DNA of 64,000 nt from Gerris lacustris. Taxonomy: Eukaryota; Arthropoda; Insecta; Hemiptera; Gerridae. Shown piece after piece: positions 22,801 through 34,800 of the stretch (position 1 is the stretch's first letter; each line of letters opens with the position of its first letter). The notes under the pieces are model-generated. The model searched no databases and was not told where the DNA came from. It saw nothing but the letters and a program-made list of their open reading frames with translations. Both the position numbers and the translations under genes were made by a program. The DNA lies in assembly GCA_951217055.1 (NCBI GenBank), contig OX578276.1, positions 132,854,587 to 132,918,586 of the forward strand, read 5' to 3'.

Positions 22801-25800
22801 ATGTAATCATCACCATTGTACCGAAAATTATTTTCAGGTCTAAACGAAATATTTGATATTGTATAAAATACAGATTAAAACTAATTTAAAGGTGTTATCC
22901 ATAATTTCAAAAAAAACTCATGGCATTACACTGGTCTATAGTCCTTGGTCCCCCATACAAATTTTTAAATAAAAAAAATACTCCTCTGAAACTTCATGAG
23001 TGGATTCATTTTGGCGTAACCTACAACTTTTTTATTTTGAAAATGCTGAGAATTGGGGCGTTTTTTATGTGACATGCGCCAAACATGTCAATTTAACAAT
23101 GTATAAGAAATTTACCAAGAACCCTTTCTTTTTTACTTGAATTACAAGATTTTATAATGAAAATATATTGGCCTACAAAAATATTGGGGCATTTAGAGAA
23201 ATGAAAAAATTCATGATGTTATGTAATTTAAAACAAACCGGCTGATTTTTGCACATTTGCTAGATAAAAAATAGTAAAATATTATGATTATACTGGCCTA
23301 CAAAAATCAAGGGTCGTCTGCCCTAAACATGTCAATTCAACGGTCAATAAAAATGTTGTAGGTTACGCCAAAATGAATCCACTCACGAAGTTTAAGAGGA
23401 GTATTTTTTATTTCAAAATTTGATTGGGGGACCGAGGACAACTATGGAACAAAATATTTCAACATTTCAAGGAATACTATGGAACAAACATTTCAATGGA
23501 AGAAAAATTTCAAAACATTTTTAAAAATAAGATATCCGAAACTCAAAACAAGTCTTTAACACCAAAGTAAAAAATTAAATTGAAAAGATTTAATATGGAC
23601 TGGCAGAATATAATTGTAGGTGTGAGGGTTTCAAAATTTCAATTTTTAGATCACTGATGAAGATCTGATTCCTTTGAATGAAATAAATATATAAACTCTT
23701 GAAGGACTTTCATTCCAAAAAAAAAAAAAAAAATGCTTGCATACGAGTCTGCAAGACAGTGAGACATTTTCCTGTAACTTTTTGGTGTCGTTTTTTGGTA
23801 ATGCATATTGGTGTCATTTTCAAATTAATGTAGGGCTACTGCACGCTACTTTTGATAAACTATAAAAGTTTCATACAAATCACATCAGTACTTTCAAAGC
23901 TATAGGTTTAAATAAATGTATGTTTGTGCGCATGTGGAAGAGAAACAAATGAACGCAGAATGTTGAAACTTATATGAGACCATCAATGGGCTAATCATGA
24001 TCTACCATCCAAATTTCATTAAAATCGGACTTGTAGTTTTTAAGTTATGGTGGTTCGCAACAATTGAACGACAGACCGACACGGAACCAAAAATGTTGCC
24101 ACATATCTGAAACGAATTTCTGTCTAGGAATTTTTCAAATTGAAGACCTAAATTTTTTTTGTTCTTCGGAACGATAACATAGCTTCCGTTACCCCCGGTA
24201 AGCTCGTGAGCAATACCATACAAAAATATAAAGTTTAAATCAATCAACACCAAGAATCAAGCAGAGAGTTAAAAAAAGTATTCCGGGTAACAATCATAAT
24301 GAGGAAGCCAAGAGAGAATAAAGAACGAGGGAGAAAAAACAGTGTGACAGAGATAAGGAAGGTTTGAGACGTGCTCTACTCGTAGTGACTAGTTTGATTT
24401 TTAATGTTAGTTAATTGTTAGTATTAGTTAGGTAGTACTAGTGTTAGGTAGACTAGTAGTAGGTAGTTTGATTTAAGGTTAAAGTGTAGTGGAAGAGCGC
24501 TGGGCTATAGGGCTAGAGTGGGGGAGATCCGAAACCGAAAGTAGCCGAACTAAAAAATGATGAACTGAAAGTCCCATGAAAATCACATATTTCTTATCTC
24601 ACACACTGTTTGTCTATCATTCCGTATAACACTTATGCCATAAACTACATTATTCATATAATATAACAGCAATAATTGCAAATGTACTCTACATTTAAAT
24701 ATAAAACCTAGGTATTTAATGTTGAATAAAGAATTTAGTTTGTAAACAAGTAGACATAAGGTTACACAACAGGTTAATCCTGACAGAAATATATTGTTAA
24801 ATATTATTTTATTCCTACCTCAACACTCATATCAATATAATAATATATAGGAGGACATAATACTCCTTAATTTAGTGAGGTTTATTCAGTCCCGCAATGC
24901 ATGCACGGTGTGCGGTGTAGTCGAAATGACTCGTAATTTATTTTGTATACCTGATGCCCCGTCTAGGCTAGTCCCACCACAAAATTTATACGTAATAAAA
25001 CATACTTTCTGAATCCTTCATACTGAAGTTCTCTGGTCCCTTTCTCACCAAAGAAATGAACAGTTAGAGTGGTATCTACACTGTGTCTTCTTTGTAAGCC
25101 TTGTTCATCATCTACATAGTCCTCTGTGGTAGAGCCGTGAAATGTTAGCATATCTGAATCATCTGGTACTCCTCGTTTATCTTTCCAAGCATGACTGAAT
25201 ACCTTTTCCATCTGTTTCCAACCAAAATAATAGATTCGTAAGTAGAAATAATAGAGTATTATTTCTTAAATCTTATTGTATTCTACACAATGAAATTTAT
25301 ATTATCTCTGTACAATACATATATAATGAGTAATTATATACATTATTCTGGATAATTTAACCCCTTAAAACTTATCTAAAGCCTTAAAAAAGTACATAGT
25401 CTAACAAATTTCAAAACCTTTAATTACATCTACAAAGAATGTCAAAGAAAGAAGATAACTAATTTACAAATAAAGAAACAAATTAGTAAATTAAAAATTT
25501 AATTTTACAACTAACATAATTATTGCTACATCTTATAAAAGAGAATTTACAAAAGTTGACCAAGAGGTTTCTAAAAGTAACTTGTTTTCTCAATAGCAGC
25601 AGATATCTATATTAATGCATTGCTGATTTGCAGTTGTAAGTATATAACTAATATACTACAGTCATGCCTCCATACAACAAAATTGATGGTACCAGAAAAA
25701 AAATTTGCTATAATAGAAATTTTGATTTAAATAAATTATACTTGATACGGGAGGGTTCTTTGTTCTTTATTCACATCTTTGAATAGATTAGGTAATTTTT

Positions 25801-28800
25801 CCTGAAAGTGATTTTTTTAAAGGGTGAGTAAATTACACTATAAAACGTCAAGAGCTTTATAAACGTCCAAAACGAATTCTAAACTGAGACTGACATTTCT
25901 CTATATTGTGCAAAGATGATTCCAATTCCCCTTAAGCTAATGAAGGAAGAATATGCAAAATTATTAGAGTGCCTAAAAACTAAAATAATAATCCTTAAAA
26001 ATGGTTTTAAGAAAAGAAAGAAATTAACGACACTTTCAGTTCGATTTTTATTCTTATTCTATGAATTTCTTTCGTTCAAGAGAAATGATTTTTGTTCTAT
26101 AGAAATACTTTTATATGGAGAATTCATAGAGACATCAAAAATATTTGTTATATAAAGATTTTCGTTGTACAGAAATTTGTTATGCTTCTCAATTATGGCG
26201 AGAAGTAATTGTGGCTTTTATACCAAAGGCTGGCAGACGATCTGCCACGCTGCTTGTAAATCATATCAATATTTCATATCGAAACTATTAGTCTAAAATA
26301 TTTCGTTTTACTCAAAATTTATTAAATTGACAGACAGTTGGTGATCACAATGATAAGATTATAAAGCTTCGTGAGAAGATATATAAAACACTATATTTCT
26401 CTATAGGATAAGCAACTGAATTTTAACATAAACTAGCATAATTTGGTTTCCTTAGGCCAGGCAGCCTATTAAGCTATGGTTAAGCCGTTATAGAAATATA
26501 AATTATTAAACAGTTTATGATTTTACTAATTCATAAACTGATTTAAGAGCTTTTAGAGTAACTTCGTATTTTACTTTTTTTGTCATAGTATAAATACATG
26601 TAAAAAATAAAAAAATTTCTCATACTTAGGAAATTAATAACACAACTAAAGGGATATATTGCAACTTTCAGAAAAGTTGAAGTCTTCATCTTCATAGATA
26701 CCACAGATTTAAAGGTATAGATTTTATTAAAACTTCTTTAACCAAAGTTCGCCACTTTATAAATATGTAATCTACAGGTTAAATATAATATAACTCTGAT
26801 TATTTAATATTATTTACACATAATTAAGAGAGAGATTTGGAATTTGAAAAAATTAAGATGCAAGATTTGCTAGTTTACTCAACAGTATCAGAAATCACAA
26901 ATAACTTCATACTAACAGAACAGAATTATTTAACAATATAGAAAGAAGAGGTATGTTTTTAATTGAAATAATAAGAAAAATTAATAAAGTATACTAGCTC
27001 CTACTTTACCAATAAAGAATACGGAATTACATTAAATATAAGACGCCATCGAATTTAAGACACTCCCCAATTTTGAGAATCTGCTTGGTAAAAAAAAAAA
27101 TCTAATGTAAGACACATTTTAATCATTTTAATATAATTTCAACTTTGATTTTCATCATTAATATAAACATACGTTAATTTAGTCACACATAAAAATGAAT
27201 TTAATCAGAAACAGTAGAATTGGAATTGCTTGAAAAAGAGTTGTCTTTCCATGATGGAATTAGAGTTAGAACTGACAAAATTTTGAAATCCAAACTAAAT
27301 AGAAATGCAAATGTTGGGAATTCTTATAATTAAATTATTGGAAACAGTGAAATGAAAAATCACAAGCTTTCTGCAAATACTAAAACTAGCTGTCAGTAAC
27401 ACTTTTATCTTTCTAACTCTCCAGAACTCTCGCTAGATGAGCTCTTCGCTGCATTTTTACAAAAAAGAATATAAACAACACCTAGGACGACTTTATCTTT
27501 TATTATCAGCTTTATAATTTCTAAGAAGGACTTACCCCTTAAATTTATTCAGAAGAAAGTTTGTCATCTCAATTCTCTAAGAGAGATAACCTAACGTTCT
27601 TTATTCTATGCCCTCAAAACAGTTTAAGAATTATAAACAAATAGATCAATTTAAGATGCCCTCGAATTTAAGATGCATCCAATTTTTGAGCTCTCAAAAT
27701 CATGGAAAAAAAGTCTTAAATTCGATGTAATACAGTATATTCGCATATAAATAAAAAAAAAAATTTTATATGTACATATACTAAATGGTAATTTAAAGTC
27801 TATCTACAAATACACACTACATTAGGAATATAATACAAGTAAACTTGATTTAAATATTAATACTTAAATAAAATAAAAATCATAAAAATCTAGATCAATT
27901 TTTAATTGCATTACATCAAGATCCTTACCATTACAGTGTATGCTTCCAGTAGTAGGAGCAAAACACTCAGAATTTTAATTTTTCAGGAAAACCTAGATTC
28001 TTATGATTTTTTAAGAAGAAAAATACAGTAAAACCTGCCAAGGTGACCTTTCAAAACTATCATTAAGTGATTAGTGTGCACCTTAAGCAGACTTCACCAT
28101 AAATACTTTTACCTGTTCACAGGTGATAAAGATTCGAAGATATGATAATATATGTATAAAATTGGTCTAAAAGTGATATGTTAGGGAGTAAAACTACTCT
28201 TTCAAACTATATTATTTGTTCTTTACTATATTAACAGTCTTCTTCAGATTAAATTGATGAAAATTATTAATTTTTTATATTGCTATAAAATATAACAATA
28301 ATAACTGTAATGAGTTTAATATCTAACTATTATAGCAAATGTTAAATTGAGTTTCTTTTACAGATACTTAATACATACTTGTGTTTATTATTTTATTTAA
28401 ATTTGTAAAACAAATTAAATTAAATTTGTTTTTACTTTCTCATATAAAAAGAAAGTATTGTGATGGCACGAAAATTCGACTTGACGGATTTACATGTTTT
28501 GAGGTCCATTGAGTCTATTAAAAAATGTCTGATCTGTCGTCTGTACAAACCAATGAAACCTAAATGGGCTGATTTTGTCAGAATTTAGCATACATTTTCA
28601 GAAAAATCATACCCCAAGGCAAAATCAAGAATTGAATTTTAGCTCCAAATTTGGGGGCGCTAACCCCAGAAATACTCAGAAAAAAATGTTTCTTGAAAAC
28701 AGTTCCGACGATTTTGATTAATAATTCTAAAATGTAGCCCATTTAATGACGAATCTAAGGATATAAACCGTTTTCCCGGGAAAAATCTAGTTTTCGAGAT

Positions 28801-31800
28801 ATGGATGAAAATAAATCTGATTTTGTTGAAAATCTAAAACAAAAAGTAAACAAGCACCCATAAGAATGCTTATTAAATGTTTTTTATTTTATTTTTTAAA
28901 TCAATTAAATGAAATATTATGGAATTTAATTACAGTTTCAAAAATATGAGAAACTTTGTCTGAGTTGTCTCAGGCTGATTTTTTTCAGATACTTAAACAT
29001 AATTTTTTGTACATAATTATATTTCATTATTGTGCTATTTATATTATATTATTTTCTTTGATTTAATTTTTTTCGGTCCTTCATTCTTTGAAAGTGTTAT
29101 TGATATAATTGATTTAGTTGGCATTGATTCATTAATGTCAACATTTCAATGTCAGCATTCATATAATGCTTTTTTACATCACTAAATTTCTTTCTTGTAC
29201 TTTTTTAAATGATTTTTTCCACCTTCAACTGAATAAGTACAAGTATAAGAACAAAATATCAACCGAAAGAGTAGTTTTATCATATTCTAAGCATGAAGAA
29301 TGCAAATATACTGAACTATTTTACCATGTAATATTAAACCTTATACCACAAGGCAAATAAATATAATTTACTTATTTCCTCAATGCTTCATGCTTAAACC
29401 TTTTAGACCTCATGCTTTAAATAATTAAGAGAATATTAAGGAATTTGGAAGCTAATTGTTATAATTAGATCTAAACCATGTATACCAGACACCAAATATA
29501 CAATTATAAATGAAATTAGAGAGCACAGTGACATTAGGATTTGCTAACCCTTTTACCAAAATAAGAAACATTTTATATTCTTTTGTTAGTAAGTAAAGAT
29601 GACAAGGAAACAAGGACATTTACTAAATATTAATTCCTACCCACACAACATATAATAAGGATTCATATTTATAAAAATAAATTATGTTTTTTCTTTTAGT
29701 GCACAGAAAATCTTTTGAAAATGTACGGTTACACTTTTAGTATTAAAACAGTTTTTTTTTTATTTTCCAGCTCTGTCAGAACAACAAAGTATAATGACAC
29801 GAGTATAAGTATAATTCATCAGGATTTTCAATTTTAGAATTTACGCTTCATTTTACTTTTACTGTTTAAATGTTCTAATTACATAAAAACATTTTTTACA
29901 CGCAATGTTCATTAATCTTAGTACTACCACCAGATTAAATTATTTATTATTTAGTGCACTAAATGAAAAATAAGGCAAAATTATTAATGATAATTACATT
30001 AGGGCGTTAGTGTTTAAGATCTCTGCAGATGAAGCTGAAAGGAAGATTAAATATTAAATAAACGGAAGGATGAAATGGCGAACAACGATGAAGGAAGCAT
30101 ATTATTTATTTTTTTTTTTTAAAAAAACCACAGAAATATAAAGTGAAAAAAAAAACATGGTGACATTTTTTTTAGAATTGTTTCAACTTCTTTCCATTTT
30201 GAAAAAAAGGAAGATGTGTTTTTTAAGGAGATTGTATTAGCACAAGCAAGAAAGATAAAAGAGGATGATTTTCTGATTAATTGGATGGTTAGAATTAATA
30301 AAAAAAATAATGGTTTTGGGTTTTTTTTGTTTTTTTGTCTGGTTGGCTTTTTGGGTTGGAACTCACGTCACGCTTTTCAACGCTTGAGGTAGGTTTTCTC
30401 TTTGTCATAAGCATTTGGAGCTAGAAAAACAAAATTACAAAACAAACAAATCTCAATATTATTTAATTCCAGATGAGGAGCCACACTAGAAGTTGAGAAG
30501 GAAAATAAAACAATCAAGTTAACAGCATAAAAAAAAATGTAAATAAGAAAAAAACAAAACTTTTTAACTACACTTATTTAGCTAAACACTTTTCTAATTA
30601 TGTTATAAAATAATAGAATATAATTAATGTAGCAGCCTAAAGCTACTTCAATGTAATAAAAAAAAGTAAAATAAAATAATGAGTGGCTATAATATGAAAG
30701 AAAGATATTATTTGTATCTACCTCACTACAAGCAATAATAAGCAAGTAATACACATTGGAAGAATGGATTGTCAGATTCTGTTTAGGCAACATGTTCAAG
30801 AAATAGAGAGGTGTAGAACCCTATGTGGGCTCAACTTTAAGTGATAAATGTTCATTTTATATAATTCATACAGAAGAGTAGTTATATAGCTCACTAATGA
30901 TCACACCATGCTCACTTCGACAATACAAAGTACAGAGGTATGAAGTGTGAAGTGGCTAGTATAATGGGCCTATAGGTTCGAACAAGTGGTTCGTCCTACC
31001 CGTGTATACTAGTACTAGCACCTTACTACAACTAAAAGGTGCAAACATCAAAAGAGAAATAAATTATTAATTTTTTTAACCACCCCTAAATTTTGTTTTG
31101 CAAATAAGTGTAGTTGCATTATTTACAATAGCCTTGGTCCCAAAACGCTACTTATAAACAAATAAAAACAATTTTAAACACACAATTTAACGTAGTAAAT
31201 ATGACATAGTATATTAAATTAAAAAGGCAATAATATATGTATATATATTTTTCCATTTGAAATAACTCAATATATAATTCATTTCTATAAAAAAAAGGTT
31301 TTAATAAACAGAATTATTCAAATTAAGAAACAATAAGAGAATATAAGAATATGATTCATAATGTGTTGTTTTTTTTTTTTTTTTGTACAGAATTTGTAAA
31401 ATTTAAAAAATCAAATGCAAACTTACCACGAGGAATTCATTTTTGTCAACTCTTTCATTGCCATCTGTATCAAACATGTTGAAGGCAATTCTGAATCCTG
31501 ATAATGGCTCTAAAAAATTAACAAGAGTTATGTTAAAGTAAAATAAATTACTAAAAATTTGTTTTAAATAAGCAAAGTAGTACAGTAAGACCTCTCCTAA
31601 ATTTCTTGTCACATATTTCAACACTCCATAGAAATTATCTTCATTTTGTTTGTGCCCACAAGACTTTAGAATACAGTACTCACAAATTGCAAAAAAAACC
31701 CAAAAAACTAGTGAGCATGTTATCCGCTTTGTTAAGATCAGAGATATAAAGAAGAAAACTAAAGTCACCTTTTATTAGTTATAATGGATAAGCAAAGTTA

Positions 31801-34800
31801 TCACAATCTACGTTACAGGTTACAATTTTCACCATAAGTAAACCAAACCATGATCTGGAATATTAAATTTGGATGGTCTTACTGCACAGAGTACATAAAT
31901 AACATCACATTAGTGTAGCAGATATTAGACACATTAAAGGTGAGGAATTAAAAAAAAAAAAATCTCTCAAAAAAATGGCGCGCATAAAGTTGTCATAAAT
32001 AATATCTTAACATAACTTATTATAAATATAAAATAACAGGGAAGTGCTTGTATCAAATACTTTTTAGGGTTTCATAGGTTATTTAAACATTACCTTATTA
32101 TAATCTGAAATAGCGTTTTATTATTTCCCCACCTAGCCCTATATGAAAGTAAAAAAATAATTAACAAGGAGATCACTGGTTTGATCCCAGGGAGGTCATA
32201 ATGTTAATTATCTGTAATAACGATAAGCTAAATTAAATTTTTCAGGAAAATTTTATTGCCCCAACATAAGGTTTTAGCATGAAATTTGTTTGGGGTATAT
32301 TTTGACTAATAAATGCACTAAAAAATTAAAAAAAAATTTATTGATGCATATTTGTAATCTACTTATCAATAGCGAGTGTACTCAAAATTTGCAATTAATA
32401 AAGTGCGAAATTTGTTTTTGGAGGAAAATTTCATCGCCCCATCATTAAGTATTAGCATGAACTAATTCATAATTTGAGGACTAGCCTTTATAGGGTAGTT
32501 GGGGGGGGGGGGACATTTTCTTGGGGTATATTTTGACAGATAACTACACTAAAAAATGAAATTTTTAAAAGTTTATGTATATTAGTAATTTACTTATCAG
32601 TAGCTTTCATTTGAAACCTCACTCAAAATTTTTTAAAAAAATAAACATTTTGGCTCACTATGCATGTGCGTTCACAGAATTTTCAGTTTATAAAAAGTGT
32701 GAATTTTTTTCGGGAAATTTTTATCGCCCCTTTATAAGGTATTAACATGAATTATTCCACCATTTTAGGGGGTGGGATTTTTAAGTCAAAATGTTGGCGC
32801 TAAAAATGCAATATTGGCGGTAAAAAGCACAATACTCATAAAATGTTGTATATTTTTGTAATCTACTATTCAGTAGCTTTTATTTGATACCCCTCTCAAA
32901 AATTAAAAAAAAAAATAGATTTGCACATTTTTGCACATTGCGCATGCGCTTATTAAATGTTTAACGTCTCCATATGTTTCTTGTACATTGTGCATGAGCA
33001 TATTAAATGTTTAACTTCTCTACATTTATTGCTTGGCACAATGCAGTGCCTGGTGAATAAAAACAAAAATTACCTTTAAATAACAAGAAAAGCCAGGATA
33101 TAGCGGAATGTATGTATAGAACCGAAGCTCTATAAGAGGCTAATTGATTAGATAGAATCTGAACTGTGGGCCAGGGTATTAGAAAAAACTATAGAAGTGC
33201 TGTTGGGAAAGCATGATCCCGGAATGTGATCTGCCCCATTGACGGCATCCAGCAACACGTTCCTGTAACGTCGTCCCACATCAACTATTTAAAATATGTA
33301 ATTAAATAAATAATAATAATTAGTAAATAAATAATACTTACTCATTAGTATGGAAAGTAAGAATAAGTATTCTGTGTATGATATAATTCCTGAAAATAAT
33401 AAAGTTTAGTTGTACAAACAAATTAACAAACACATTTTAACTCCAAATTGTATAAATTATTTTTACATTGGATAATAACAAGATGAATTATTATTATTAT
33501 TTTTTTTTTTTTTTTAAGTGATAACATTTTAATGAAGCCAGTATTGTTTTTAGCATATTATAATTGTTTGAATTTTCATCTAGAGTGATTTATCTTCAGT
33601 ATTCTTGGTAAAACTATTGACATTCGATTATCTGGCAAAATCGCTAATCTGGCATAACAACAACAAATATGCCGCATTAAAGAGCACCTGCTTCAAATCT
33701 GTTGCAGCCATTCCTTTTATCTGCCATAATTTTTCTTAATGTTAAGTTAGATGATCTATCTTGGTGTTCCCTATTGTAATTCAATATATTTGTGGTTGGA
33801 TCCTGAAGTGGGTAACATATTTCTTATAATTATTATTAATAATTTAGAGTAATATTTCTTTTTTAATTTATTTATTTATTAATGACAAGGTGTTTTTTAA
33901 AAAAAATTGTGTGATCCTTAATAACAGGACACAGTGAATGCAACTTAAATAACCGGCGAGGTCAAAACGTTGCCTACACTGAACTAGAGAGTTACTTTTT
34001 TACCCACTTCAAGATCCAACCACAAATATAATGTTAAGAGATTAAATTACAAATTGTTTTAATCAGAAAATGTATGTAAATTAAAAATTTATAGAAATGT
34101 ATGGTTTTAAAACAAAAAATATTTTATCACCAAGGAGTATTGGATACTGTTTTTGGTCAAAATAAATTAATAAGTTTTAAGTTTTTGGTAGATTTCATAC
34201 TACGGAAAGTTTAAATTTTAATTTAAATCAAATTATAATTATTATTTGATTTAAAATATAAATTAATAAGTAAAACAGCAATTTAATAAAATTTAAGGAA
34301 AATAATTAGAGTAATCCCTCGATATTCACAGGTTTTTTCATTCGCAGATTGGATTTGACTATTAACGGTAAAATATATAACCTAAGTGTCATGGAAAGTG
34401 CCCTGATAACCGCTATAATGTGTTTGAAAACCAAGTATATTAGATTATAGGGAATGGAAAAAGCCTTCAACTTGTGATTAGATAAGGAAAATGGTTGCAA
34501 ATCATTTGAGGAAAGGCAAAAACACTTAGCTTAACCCCATGGATATCAAGGGATAACTGTTTTAACAAAATATATTAGGGTTAGGGGTACTCACGATCTT
34601 TAGTTTAACGTGCTAAACTGTGTTGTTAGATAAGTTGGTTATATGGTCCTCCATTTTTAACAAAGAACTAGTTATACATATATCCCTTTAACATCGACTT
34701 TGAGTAAGTTAAATGAAGTTTGACAGATGTTAAATTGAGTTGAGATCATTGAGGTAGGAAAATAGGTGAGAAAAATGTATTTCTCTAAAAACTGTCAAAT

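Noticed and set aside
24963..25211. An 82-codon gene starting at the ATG at 25211
   Set aside because: The ATG is the first codon of an internal MICU3 exon, directly after a splice acceptor.
32205..32960. A CRISPR-like array of regularly spaced repeats
   Set aside because: The units are long, diverged and AT-rich with no short repeat-spacer pattern, in a eukaryotic intron.
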